Origin: Caulobacter sp. UNC358MFTsu5.1
Lineage (GTDB): Bacteria > Pseudomonadota > Alphaproteobacteria > Caulobacterales > Caulobacteraceae
NCBI RefSeq assembly: GCF_000712075.1
Contig: NZ_JONW01000013.1
Location: 149,423-213,422 of the forward strand
DNA: 64,000 nucleotides
Direction: 5' to 3'
Positions 7,637 through 17,842 of this stretch are shown piece by piece (the stretch's first letter is position 1; every line of letters begins with the position of its first letter). The notes under the pieces were generated by a model. It did no database searches. It worked only from the letters and a program-made list of their open reading frames with translations, and was not told the origin of the DNA. The position numbers and the translations under genes were made by a program.

Positions 7637-8992
7637 TCAGTCGCCGGTCGCCATCACCCAGACCTGGGGGAACTGCCGCTCGAACCGGCCCAGGGCCTGG
7701 GCGTCGAGGCGGGCGATCAGGCGCACGCCGCCGTCTCCTTCGTCTTCACGGCTCTCGACCCGGCCGTTGCGATAGATCCAGGCCAGGGCCTCGCCGTCCG
7801 AGGCGGACAGGCGCACCGCCACCGGCGGGGTGTCGTCGATCAGGCCGCCGACGCGCTTGAGCAGCTCGGCGCAGCCCTCGCCCGTGACGGCGGAGACGGG
7901 CGAGGCGCCCTGCCGCCGGGCCTGGCCCTCGAGGATCTCGCGGGCCTCGCCGTCGACCAGGTCGATCTTGTTCCAGACCTCGATCAGGGTCTTGCCGTCC
8001 TCGGCCTCGCCGTCGTCGCCCAGCACGGCCAGCTCGGCCAGCACCTTCTGGACGTCGCGGGCCTGGGCGTCGGTGTCGGGATTGGCCACGTCGCGCACGT
8101 GCAGCACGACGTCGGCCTCCTGAACCTCCTCCAGGGTGGCGCGGAAGGCTTCGACCAGCTCGTGCGGCAGGTCGGAGATGAAGCCGACGGTGTCGGACAG
8201 GATAGCCGGCCGGCCGTCGGGCAGCTTCACGGTGCGCAGGGTCGGGTCCAGGGTGGCGAAAAGCATGTCCTGGGCCACGACCGTGGCGTTGGTCAGCCGG
8301 TTGAACAGGGTCGACTTGCCGGCGTTGGTGTAGCCCACCAGGGCCACCGTCGGGTACGGGACCTTCTTGCGGGCCGAGCGGTGCAGGGTGCGGGTGCGCC
8401 GCACCTCCTCCAGCTCGCGCTTGAGCTTGCCGATCGTGCCGGCGATCAGGCGACGGTCCAGTTCGATCTGGGTTTCGCCGGGACCGCCGGTCGAGCCGGT
8501 GCCGCCGCGCTGGCGCTCAAGGTGGGTCCAGGTGCGGACCAGGCGCGAGCGTTCGTAGTCGAGCCTGGCCAGCTCGACCTGCAGCTTGCCCTCGCGGGTG
8601 CGGGCCCGGCGGGCGAAGATCTCGAGGATCAGGCCCGTGCGGTCGATGACCTTGACGCCCAGGCCGCGCTCGAGATTGCGCTGCTGGACCGGGGTCAACT
8701 GGTCGTCGAAGACGGCGACGTCGATCTTCTCGACCTCGCAGATGGCCTTCAACTCGTCGACCTTGCCGCTGCCGAACAGGGTGGCCGGGGTCACCTGGCG
8801 CAGAGGGGCGATCATCGTCTCGACCACGTCGAGATCGAGGGCGATCGCCAGGCCGACGGCTTCCTCGAGACGCGCGTTGGGATCACGCGCCTCGATGGCC
8901 GCCTGGCCGCGCGCCGGGCGCACGGGATGGATCACGAACGCCCGGAAGATCGGCGCAGCGTGGTCGATGGACTTGGAGGTGGACTTCGTCAA
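7637..8992 (-). CDS. hflX: Ribosome-associated GTPase HflX
   Basis: HflX is a GTPase that binds the 50S subunit and splits stalled ribosomes. The 451-residue product shows the N-terminal HflX domain (TLFGSGKVDELK, FDDQLTPVQQRNLE), the linker GGTGSTGGPGETQIELDRRL, and the G domain with Walker A in ALVGYTNAGKSTLFNRLT, the DTVGFI switch and NKIDL. The start is a TTG at 8992, 10 bases after the hfq stop; no ATG or GTG lies nearby, and the residues after it (MTKSTSKS) are unconserved, so the exact start is uncertain. hfq-hflX is a classic conserved pair and the two are probably co-transcribed. Confidence 0.92.
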   Translation of the reverse strand: MTKSTSKSIDHAAPIFRAFVIHPVRPARGQAAIEARDPNARLEEAVGLAIALDLDVVETMIAPLRQVTPATLFGSGKVDELKAICEVEKIDVAVFDDQLTPVQQRNLERGLGVKVIDRTGLILEIFARRARTREGKLQVELARLDYERSRLVRTWTHLERQRGGTGSTGGPGETQIELDRRLIAGTIGKLKRELEEVRRTRTLHRSARKKVPYPTVALVGYTNAGKSTLFNRLTNATVVAQDMLFATLDPTLRTVKLPDGRPAILSDTVGFISDLPHELVEAFRATLEEVQEADVVLHVRDVANPDTDAQARDVQKVLAELAVLGDDGEAEDGKTLIEVWNKIDLVDGEAREILEGQARRQGASPVSAVTGEGCAELLKRVGGLIDDTPPVAVRLSASDGEALAWIYRNGRVESREDEGDGGVRLIARLDAQALGRFERQFPQVWVMATGD

Positions 8993-9002
8993 ACCCTAGG
9001 AA

Positions 9003-9251
9003 TCAATCGTCTTGATCAGCGCTCGGCTCGTACAGCTGCACGGGCTGGGCCGGCATGATCGTCGAAATGGCGTGCTTGTAGACCAGTTGGGACTGGCCGT
9101 CGCGGCGGAGCAGGACGCAGAAATTGTCGAACCAGCTGACGACACCCTGCAGCTTCACGCCGTTCACCAGGAAGATGGTCAGCGGCGTCTTCGACTTGCG
9201 CACGCTGTTCAGGAACGTGTCCTGAAGGTTCTGTTTTTTTTCGGTCGACAT
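9003..9251 (-). CDS. hfq: RNA chaperone Hfq
   Basis: Hfq forms a hexameric ring that binds small RNAs and mRNAs. The 82-residue product has the Sm1 motif region TPLTIFLVNGVKLQGVVSWF and the Sm2 motif YKHAISTI, with the N-terminal KKQNLQDTFLN that forms the proximal RNA-binding face. The ATG at 9251 has a strong purine-rich ribosome site (GAGGGG). The alternative upstream start would add 16 non-conserved residues. The C-terminal tail is short (PSADQDD), as usual in alphaproteobacteria. A 136-bp gap upstream probably holds its promoter. hflX follows. Confidence 0.96.
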   Translation of the reverse strand: MSTEKKQNLQDTFLNSVRKSKTPLTIFLVNGVKLQGVVSWFDNFCVLLRRDGQSQLVYKHAISTIMPAQPVQLYEPSADQDD

Positions 9252-9387
9252 GGGGATTCCCCTCTTATTGTTTTGGAGGGCCACACGCCCCCCACACAAA
9301 CGAGTTCAGACTAAAGCATTTTTCGCCAGTTGGTATGACCAATCGGCGAAGAAAATGCGCTAAGGCGTGTAAACCTAGACTATCGTC

Positions 9388-10251
9388 CTAGATCGCCGCC
9401 GCTTTCGCGCGCTCGATATAGAGACGCCGAAGCCGCGTCGCCACCGGTCCGGGCTTGCCGTCGCCGATTTGCGCGCCGTCGACGCTGACGATCGGCAGCA
9501 CCAGGGTGCCGGCTCCGGTGATGAAGGCTTCCTGGGCGGCCTTGGCCTCCTCCACCGTGAACGGCTGCTCGGCGACCGGCAGGCCGGCCTCGGCGATCAC
9601 CTCCAGCAGGCTGGAGCGGGTGATCCCGCGCAGGATGTTGGCCTGGGTGTCGCGGGTGCGCAGGCGGCCCTGGGCGTCGACGATCCAGGCGTTGGACGAG
9701 GCGCCTTCGGTGACCAGGCCCAGGTCGTCGACGAACCAGGCCTCGACCGCGCCGCGCTCGCGCGCCGCCTGCTTGGCCAGGGCGTTTGGCAGCAGGCCGA
9801 TCGACTTGATGTCGCAGCGGCCCCAGCGGTTCTCGGGGACGGTGATCACCGACTGGCCCTTGGCGGCCTTGGCCTCGGCGGCCACGCGGTCCACGCGCTT
9901 GGCGGTGACCACGACCGATGGCGGCACGGCCGGATTGGGGAAGGCGTGGTCGCGCGGGGCCGTGCCCCGGGTGATCTGCAGATAGACCATGCCCTCGGTC
10001 ACCTTGTTGCGGCGGATGGCCTCGCGCAGCACCACGGTCAGGGCCTTCTCGGTCATCGGGTGGGCGATCTTCAGCTCGTCCAGGCTGCGCCACAGCCGCG
10101 TGAAGTGGCCCGCCGCGTCGGCAAGCTTGCCCCCGAACACCGCCCATACCTCGTAGACGCCGTCGGCCAGCTGGTAGCCCCGGTCCTCGATATGGACCGT
10201 GGCGTCGCCGTGGCGGACGAAGCGGCCGTTGACGTAGGCGAAACGCGACAT
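9388..10251 (-). CDS. dat: D-amino-acid aminotransferase (class IV, PLP)
   Basis: This class IV PLP aminotransferase most likely exchanges amino groups between D-amino acids and 2-oxo acids, supplying D-Glu or D-Ala for peptidoglycan, or degrading D-amino acids. The 287-residue product has the PLP lysine in DIKSIGLLPN (Lys149) and QITRGTAPRDHAFP. The RGxxxRxH pattern separates D-alanine aminotransferases from branched-chain enzymes. TEGASSNAW and GITRSSLLE are phosphate-binding and dimer-loop elements. The ATG at 10251 is preceded by a modest ribosome site. In many alphaproteobacteria trkA sits between ntrX and hfq; here this gene takes that place. Confidence 0.88.
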   Translation of the reverse strand: MSRFAYVNGRFVRHGDATVHIEDRGYQLADGVYEVWAVFGGKLADAAGHFTRLWRSLDELKIAHPMTEKALTVVLREAIRRNKVTEGMVYLQITRGTAPRDHAFPNPAVPPSVVVTAKRVDRVAAEAKAAKGQSVITVPENRWGRCDIKSIGLLPNALAKQAARERGAVEAWFVDDLGLVTEGASSNAWIVDAQGRLRTRDTQANILRGITRSSLLEVIAEAGLPVAEQPFTVEEAKAAQEAFITGAGTLVLPIVSVDGAQIGDGKPGPVATRLRRLYIERAKAAAI

Positions 10252-10281
10252 TTCTCGGTGTTCCTTCAAGCCATCCACAAA

Positions 10282-10408
10282 CCGCTCATCCCGGCGAATG
10301 CCGGGACCCAGATGGAATGGCCGTGGGGATGACGCCTTTGGCGCATCGCTATTCCAGTCAGCCACGCCGCTTTGGGATCTGGGTCCCGGCATTCGCCGGG
10401 ATGAGCGG
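10282..10408. repeat. 127-bp REPIN-like palindromic element, copy 2
   Basis: The arms at 10282-10313 and 10377-10408 are 32 bp, perfectly complementary and identical to those of the element at 749-875. The loop is again 63 bases but its sequence differs except near the ends (GGAATGG, GACGCC). It lies between ntrX (upstream) and the aminotransferase gene on the minus strand. Confidence 0.85.
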
Positions 10409-10418
10409 ATATCGGGAG

Positions 10419-11807
10419 TTACTCTTCCTCTTCGACTCGTGCACCTGCGACGCCCAAGGATTTGAGTTTCCGGTGCAGGGCCGAGCGCTCCATGCCGATG
10501 AAGTTGGCCGTGCGCGAGATGTTGCCGCCGAACCGCAGGATCTGGGCGTTCAGGTACTCGCGCTCGAACAGTTCGCGGGCCTCGCGCAGCGGCAGGGCGA
10601 TGATGCGTTCGGCCCCGATCGCCCCGGCGTTGCCGCCGGACGGCTGTTCGTTGGCGTTCAGCATCTCGGCGGTGATCAGGTCGCCGGGCTCGCCCGAAGC
10701 CAGGATCAGCATGCGCTCGACGTTGTTGCGCAGCTGGCGGACGTTGCCCGGCCAGGCCTGGACCTGCAGGGTCGCCAGGGCGTCCTCGCCCAGCCGCCGC
10801 CGCTGCAGGCCGGTGGCCTCGCAGACGCGATCGACGAAGTAGCTGATCAGTTCGGGGATGTCCTCCCGGCGCTCCGACAGGCCCGGCACGCGCACCGGCA
10901 CCACGTTCAGGCGGTGGAACAGGTCCTCGCGGAATCGTCCGGCGGCGATCTCGTCGCGCAGCTCGCGCGAGGTCGAGGAGATGACCCGCACGTCCACCTG
11001 GACGTCGCTGTCGCCGCCCACGCGGCGGAAGCGCTGCTCGACCAGGACCCGCAGGATGCGGCTCTGGGTCTCGCGCGGCATGTCGGCCACTTCGTCGAGA
11101 TACAGGGTGCCGCCGTGGGCGCGTTCGAACACCCCGATCTTGCGCGGGCGACCGCCCTCGCCTTCCTCGCCGAACAGCTCGACGTCCAGGCGCTCGGGCG
11201 CCATGCCCGCGGCGCTGACCGCCACGAACTCGTTGCGCGAGCGGCCGCTGGAGCCGTGGATCAGCCGCGCCACCAGCTCCTTGCCCGAACCGGGCGGGCC
11301 CGAGACGAGCACGCGGCTGTTGGCCGGGGCGACCTTGGCGATCAGCTGGCGCAGGGCCTGGGCCGCCGCCGACTTGCCCATCAGGCCGTCGGACGTGAAG
11401 CTCTGCACCCGCAGGCGGCGGTTCTCGCGCTTGAGGTTGGCCGCTTCCAGGGCCCGTTCGACCACCAGCAGCAGGCGGTCGGACTTGAACGGCTTCTCCA
11501 GGAACTCGTAGGCCCCGCGCTTGATGGCGCTGACGGCGGTCTCGATGTTGCCGTGGCCCGAGATCATGATCACCGGCAGGTCGGGGTCCAGGGCCTTGAC
11601 CATGTCGAGCAGCTCCAGCCCGTCCATGCCCCCGCCCTGCATCCAGATGTCCAGCACCAGCAGCGCGGGCTTGCGCGCCCTCAGTGCGGCCAGCGCCTGG
11701 TCGGAGTCGGCCGCCACCCGCACCGCGTAGCCCTCATCCTCCAGGATGCCGGCCACCAGTTCGCGGATATCGACTTCGTCGTCGACCACAAGCACGTCAG
11801 CGCTCAT
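10419..11807 (-). CDS. ntrX: Response regulator NtrX
   Basis: NtrX is the response regulator paired with NtrY and controls nitrogen and redox-linked genes. The 462-residue product has an N-terminal receiver with the phosphoacceptor in LLVLDIWMQG (Asp53), a central AAA+ domain (Walker A SGPPGSGKE, Walker B TLYLDEVADMP) and a C-terminal Fis-type helix-turn-helix (RTANFIGMERSALHRKL). Between ELFGEEGEG and GVFERAHGG the GAFTGA loop used to contact sigma-54 is absent, so it probably acts on sigma-70-type promoters. Its start overlaps the ntrY stop by 4 bases (ATGA), indicating coupling. Confidence 0.95.
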   Translation of the reverse strand: MSADVLVVDDEVDIRELVAGILEDEGYAVRVAADSDQALAALRARKPALLVLDIWMQGGGMDGLELLDMVKALDPDLPVIMISGHGNIETAVSAIKRGAYEFLEKPFKSDRLLLVVERALEAANLKRENRRLRVQSFTSDGLMGKSAAAQALRQLIAKVAPANSRVLVSGPPGSGKELVARLIHGSSGRSRNEFVAVSAAGMAPERLDVELFGEEGEGGRPRKIGVFERAHGGTLYLDEVADMPRETQSRILRVLVEQRFRRVGGDSDVQVDVRVISSTSRELRDEIAAGRFREDLFHRLNVVPVRVPGLSERREDIPELISYFVDRVCEATGLQRRRLGEDALATLQVQAWPGNVRQLRNNVERMLILASGEPGDLITAEMLNANEQPSGGNAGAIGAERIIALPLREARELFEREYLNAQILRFGGNISRTANFIGMERSALHRKLKSLGVAGARVEEEE

Positions 11808-14047
11808 ATCATCTCCTCTACGCCGGTCTGGGCGTTGGCGGCGGCGAGCCGCGCGGTCGTGGGGAACTTCAGGATGACCCGGGCGCCGGTTCCGTTCAGC
11901 GCGTCGGTCAGGACCAGTTCGCCTTCATGGTCCTCCATGATCCGCTTGACGATCGCCAGCCCGAGGCCGGTGCCCTTCTCGCGGGTCGTGACATAGGGTT
12001 CGGTCAGGCGGTCGCGGTCCTTGGCGGGCAGGCCCACGCCGTTGTCCTCGACCACCAGGCACAGGTGCTCGTCGTCCGAGACCAGGCTGGCGACGATGCG
12101 GCCCGGCGGCTCCGGCGAGGCTTGGCGGCGCGCGCCGACCGCCTCGCCGGCGTTCTTCAGGATGTTGGTCAGGGCCTGGCCCACCATGCGGGCGTCGCAG
12201 CTGATCCAGACGTCCTCTTCGGGGTCTTCCAGCACCACCTCGGTCTCGGCGTCGACGAAGCGTTGGGCGAAGACGGCCTGGCGCAGCATCTCGGTCAGGT
12301 CGGCCGGAGCGAAGCGCGGCGCGGGCATCCGGGCGAAGGCCGAGAACTCGTCGACCATCCGGCCGATGTCGCCGACCTGGCGGATGATGGTCTCGGTGCA
12401 GCGGTCGAAGGTGTCCAGGTCGCCGGTGATGTCCTTGCGGTACTTGCGGCGGATGCGCTCGGCCGACAGCTGGATCGGCGTCAGCGGGTTCTTGATCTCG
12501 TGGGCGATCCGACGGGCGACGTCCTTCCAGGCGGCGTTGCGCTGGGCGGCCATCAGGCGGGTGATATCGTCGAAGGTCAGCACCAGGCTCTCGGCCGCGT
12601 GGCCGGCGCCGCGGAAGCGCAGCCGGCGGGTCTCGCCGCCGCGCACCACGTCGATCTCGACCTCGGCGTTGGGACGGCCGCCGCTGATCTCCTGCATCAC
12701 GGTTTCCAGCTCGGGCGCGACCTCGACCAGCGGCTGGCCCACCGCGCCCTCGTCCAGGGCCAGCAGGTCGCCGGCCCGGCGGTTCAGCGCGGTGATCCGC
12801 CCATCGGCGTCCAGGCCGACCACGCCGGCGCTGACGCCCGACAGCACGGTCTCGATGAACTGGCGGCGCGACTCGGCGTCCAGGCTGGCCACCTTCAGGG
12901 CCGCCTGCTGGGCCTGGAGGTCGGTGGTCATCATGTTGAAGGCCACCGACAGGGCGCGGATCTCCTCGGGACCGATTTCGACGTCCACCCGGGCGTCCAG
13001 GTCGCCGGCCGAGACTCGGCCGGCCGCCTGCACCAGGCCGGACACCGGCGCGGCGATGGAGTTGGCGGCGGCGATGCCCACCCAGACAGCGGCCACCAGC
13101 ACCAGCAGCGCGGTCTCGATGTAGCTGAGGCCGAAGATCACCTGGATCCGCGCCTGGTTCTTGGCCGCCTCGCGGTACGAGATCAGCGAGGCCTCGGACT
13201 CGATCAGGTGGGCCAGGATGCCCTTGTCGATCGGCCGGGCGATATAGAGGTAGGCGTCGGGGAAGGCCTTCAGGCGGTACAGCGCCCGGAACAGGTCCTC
13301 GTCGACGAAACGCTGCGAGGTGATGTCGCCGGTGTCGGTCCGGCGGAAGCTGGACGGCGGCGGGGCCAGGAACGGCGGGGCCTCGTCGGTCTCGGCCCGC
13401 GCCAGGATGCGGCCGTCGCGGTCCAGCACATAGGCGGCGGAGAAGCCGTTGTCGTCGGCCAGGCCGCGCAGGAAGTGCCCGAACGCCACCGGCGATTCGG
13501 CCAGGGTCGGGGCGGCCTGGTTCAGGGTGCCGGCCATCGGGCCGACGTGCTGGCTGATATAGGTGGTCTGCTCGGTGACGTAGGAGCGCGCCACGGTGGC
13601 CGAGTTCTCGACCACGGTGCGCACGCGCTCGCTGAACCAGGCGTCGACCCCGCGGTTGACCAGCACGCCGAAGAACAGGGCCACGATCACCGCGGGCGCC
13701 ACGGCGGCCACCGAGAACAGGCCGACAAAGCGCAGGTGCAGGCGCGCGCCGGCGTCGCTGGCCCGGGCGTCCACCAGGTCCAGCAGCCGCCAGCCGACGA
13801 TGCCGGCGATGCAGAGGATCAGGGCCAGGTTGAAGCCCAGCACGACCAGGATGACGGTGGTGGCCGGCCCGATCGGCCCGGTGGCCGGCGGCGACGAGGC
13901 CAGGCCGACGGCCGTCGCGGTCAGGGCGATCGCCACCCCGTAGGCGCCGCCGAGCGTGAAGCGCGAGCGCAACAGCTCTCGCCACCAGGCCCGGCTGAAC
14001 CGGGTCGGCGGTCCTTCAAGCTCCAGCACGGATGGAACGGACGCCAT
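11804..14047 (-). CDS. ntrY: Sensor histidine kinase NtrY
   Basis: NtrY is a membrane histidine kinase that phosphorylates NtrX. The 747-residue product has several N-terminal transmembrane segments flanking a periplasmic/extracytoplasmic region, then a HAMP linker (about residues 320-375), a PAS domain (GLDADGRITALNRRA), a HisKA dimerisation helix with phosphoacceptor His in RRIAHEIKNPLTPIQLSAER, and an ATPase domain with N box (LTNILKNAGEAV), DNGVGLP and GTGLGLAIVKRI. The ATG at 14047 gives a normal length. It overlaps ntrX by 4 bases and follows ntrC after 145 bp. Confidence 0.95.
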   Translation of the reverse strand: MASVPSVLELEGPPTRFSRAWWRELLRSRFTLGGAYGVAIALTATAVGLASSPPATGPIGPATTVILVVLGFNLALILCIAGIVGWRLLDLVDARASDAGARLHLRFVGLFSVAAVAPAVIVALFFGVLVNRGVDAWFSERVRTVVENSATVARSYVTEQTTYISQHVGPMAGTLNQAAPTLAESPVAFGHFLRGLADDNGFSAAYVLDRDGRILARAETDEAPPFLAPPPSSFRRTDTGDITSQRFVDEDLFRALYRLKAFPDAYLYIARPIDKGILAHLIESEASLISYREAAKNQARIQVIFGLSYIETALLVLVAAVWVGIAAANSIAAPVSGLVQAAGRVSAGDLDARVDVEIGPEEIRALSVAFNMMTTDLQAQQAALKVASLDAESRRQFIETVLSGVSAGVVGLDADGRITALNRRAGDLLALDEGAVGQPLVEVAPELETVMQEISGGRPNAEVEIDVVRGGETRRLRFRGAGHAAESLVLTFDDITRLMAAQRNAAWKDVARRIAHEIKNPLTPIQLSAERIRRKYRKDITGDLDTFDRCTETIIRQVGDIGRMVDEFSAFARMPAPRFAPADLTEMLRQAVFAQRFVDAETEVVLEDPEEDVWISCDARMVGQALTNILKNAGEAVGARRQASPEPPGRIVASLVSDDEHLCLVVEDNGVGLPAKDRDRLTEPYVTTREKGTGLGLAIVKRIMEDHEGELVLTDALNGTGARVILKFPTTARLAAANAQTGVEEMI

Positions 14048-14141
14048 TGACCAAGTTTAAGGTGGACTGTGCCCCAAACTCAACAGGTATGTGCCAATTC
14101 GGCGTCAGGCTTGGCGTTGGAGTGCGCTCATTTGCACGCGA

Positions 14142-14178
14142 CCCCCTCCGTCCGGGCTCGAAAGTGCGGCGGAGGGGG
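14142..14178 (-). terminator. Probable ntrC transcript-end hairpin
   Basis: Inverted arms CCCCCTCCG (14142-14150) and CGGAGGGGG (14170-14178) surround a 19-base loop just beyond the ntrC stop on the minus strand. The T-run is missing, so it may only attenuate read-through into ntrYX. Confidence 0.4.
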
Positions 14179-14192
14179 CCGTCGGTGAGGCT

Positions 14193-15610
<1,418 letters not shown>

Positions 15611-15614
<4 letters not shown>

Positions 15615-16741
15615 GCGTGGGCGTCTCCAGTGGAGGGGGCAAGCTTCTCGGAAGCCATCGGCAGCAGCACGCGGAACACGGTGCGGCCGGGCTCGGATTC
15701 GAAGTCGATCAGGCCGCCGTGGCTGGTCACCAGCTTGGTGACCAGGGCCAGGCCCAGGCCGGTGCCGTTGGCCTTGGTGGTGACGAACGGCTGGAACAGG
15801 TGGTCGCGCAGGCTCTGGGGCACGCCGGGGCCGTTGTCCTGCACGCGGATCTCGATCGGCGCGCCGGCCGCGGCCTTGCCGTCGGCCCCGCGCACCCGGA
15901 CGCCGGGGCGCCAGGCGGTGTGGATCGACAGCATCCCTTGGCCGTCGCCGCGCGAATGGGCGGCCTCGGCGGCGTTCTTCACCAGGTTCAGGAACACCTG
16001 GATCAGGTGGTCCTCGTCGCCCCAGACGTCGGGCAGCGAGGGGTCGTAGTGCTCGCGCAGGATCAGGCCGTCGGCCACGCCGTTGACGACCAGGGCCCGC
16101 ACGCGGTCCAGCACCTGGTGGATGTTGACCGCCTCGCGCGGTCCCGGGACCTGATCGGAGAAGGCCTCCATGCGGTCCACCAGCCGGCGGATGCGGTCGG
16201 TCTCGTCCATGACCAGCTGGGCCAGGGGCTGGTCGGCGGCGCTGGCGCCGGTCTTCAGCAGCTGGGCCGCGCCGCGGATGCCGGCCAGCGGGTTCTTGAT
16301 CTCGTGGGCCAGCATGCGGCCCAGGCCCACCACCGAGCGCAGGCCGGCGGCGTCGGTGGCCCGCTCGACGCCCAGCACGCCCTTGACGTGCAGGGTCAGC
16401 ATCACCGAGCCGTCGCCCAGCGGCGCGGCGGCGCCGTCGGCCTCGAAGGGCGGCTGGCCGAACAAATTGACCTCGACCCCGTGCTCGCGGACCAGGGCGC
16501 CTTCGAACAGGGCGCGGTCCATCATCGAGACCAGCACCGAGCCCGGCGGCAGGGCGGCGCGGAAGCGGCCGCGGGCCAGCAGCGACAGGCCCTGGCCGAA
16601 CAGGGCCTCGGCGGCCTCGTTGACCGCCACCAGCGCGCCGTCGCGGTCGATCACCAGGGCGGGTTCGGGGCTGAGGTCGAAGGCCGCGATCTTCAGGCTG
16701 TCGGAAACCTTGGTCGGAGCCATGCGGGCGTGGTCGGTCAT
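15611..16741 (-). CDS. ntrB: Nitrogen sensor kinase NtrB
   Basis: NtrB is a soluble PAS-containing histidine kinase/phosphatase that responds to PII and phosphorylates NtrC. The 376-residue product has a PAS domain (PALVIDRDGALVAVNEAAEA), a HisKA helix with phosphoacceptor His in RMLAHEIKNPLAGIRGAAQL, and an ATPase domain (FLNLVKNAAEAA, DNGPGVP, GTGLGLALVTKL). No membrane segment is visible, as expected. The ATG at 16741 overlaps the dusB stop by 4 bases, and the end overlaps ntrC in the same way, so dusB-ntrB-ntrC are one coupled operon. Confidence 0.95.
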
Positions 16742-17745
16742 GCGGCCAGCCTCCGATCGCCCAGCCACAGGGCGGCCAGGCCGTCCTCGACGGCGGAGGG
16801 ATCGTCCAGCCGGCACAGGGCGGCGCGGGCGGCGCGGCGCGCCTCCTCGCTGTCCGGCCACGGCGCGGCTTCGATGTACGAGGCCAGGTGTTTGCGGAAC
16901 ATCTTCAGGCCTAGGCTCTGGCCGTAGAAGTCGAGGCTGCGGCGGAAATGGGTGACGGCGATGGCCAGGCGCTCCTCGGCGTCCGGCTCGCGGAAGCCCT
17001 CGCCGCGCAGGGCCGCCTCGATGGCCTGGGCGATCCAGGGGCGGCCGTAGACGCCCCGGCCGATCATCACGCCGTCGGCGCCGGACTGGTCCAGCGCCGT
17101 CCGGGCGGTGTCGCCGTCGACGATGTCGCCGTTGACCAGGACCGGCACGCCGACCGCCGCCTTGACGGCCGCCACGGCCTCCCAGTCGGCCTGGCCCTTG
17201 TAGAACTGGCAGCGGGTGCGGCCGTGGACGGTGATCGCCTGGGCGCCGGCGTCGACGGCCCGGCGGGCGATGTCGGCGGCGTTGCGGCTGTCGTCGTCCC
17301 AGCCCAGGCGCATCTTGACGGTGACGGGCACGTCGACGGCCTCGACGGCGGCGGCGACCAGGGCCTCGGCCAGGTCCGGCTCGCGCATCAGGGCCGAGCC
17401 CGAGGCCGCGCCCTTGGTGACTTCCTTGGCCGGGCAGCCGAAGTTCAGGTCGATGATCTGGGCCCCGGCGTCGGCGGCCATCCTCGCGCCCTGGGCCATG
17501 AAGCCGGGATCGCGGCCGACCAGCTGGACAACCATCAGCGGCAGGCCGTCGCCCACGGCGGCGCGGCGCACGACGTCGGGCCGCCCCTTCGCGAATTCCG
17601 CGCAGGCCACCATCTCGGTCGCCACATAGGCCGCGCCGAGGCGGGTGGCGGTTTCCCTGAAAGGCAGATCGGAAACGCCCGTCATCGGCGCGATCCAAAC
17701 ACGCCCGGGCACCTCGACCTTGCCGACTGCGAGACTGTTGCTCAT
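16738..17745 (-). CDS. dusB: tRNA-dihydrouridine synthase DusB (NifR3)
   Basis: DusB is an FMN enzyme that reduces uridines in the tRNA D-loop with NADPH. The 335-residue TIM-barrel product shows IAPMTGVSDLPFRETA at the N-terminus, the catalytic Cys in LNFGCPAKEVTKGAASGSAL, VHGRTRCQFYKG and VNGDIVDGDTA. In many alphaproteobacteria this gene (formerly nifR3) heads the ntr operon, as here. The ATG at 17745 is used. The 97-bp gap to the divergent ispDF gene must contain the operon promoter. Confidence 0.95.
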   Translation of the reverse strand: MSNSLAVGKVEVPGRVWIAPMTGVSDLPFRETATRLGAAYVATEMVACAEFAKGRPDVVRRAAVGDGLPLMVVQLVGRDPGFMAQGARMAADAGAQIIDLNFGCPAKEVTKGAASGSALMREPDLAEALVAAAVEAVDVPVTVKMRLGWDDDSRNAADIARRAVDAGAQAITVHGRTRCQFYKGQADWEAVAAVKAAVGVPVLVNGDIVDGDTARTALDQSGADGVMIGRGVYGRPWIAQAIEAALRGEGFREPDAEERLAIAVTHFRRSLDFYGQSLGLKMFRKHLASYIEAAPWPDSEEARRAARAALCRLDDPSAVEDGLAALWLGDRRLAA

Positions 17746-17842
17746 TTTATATGCATCCCCACCGCACTGTTTTTAGGCAATTTGTGCGGCGCCGTAAAGG
17801 CTCTTCTCTGGACAAGTTTCTTCGGGCGGATAAACAGCCCGC

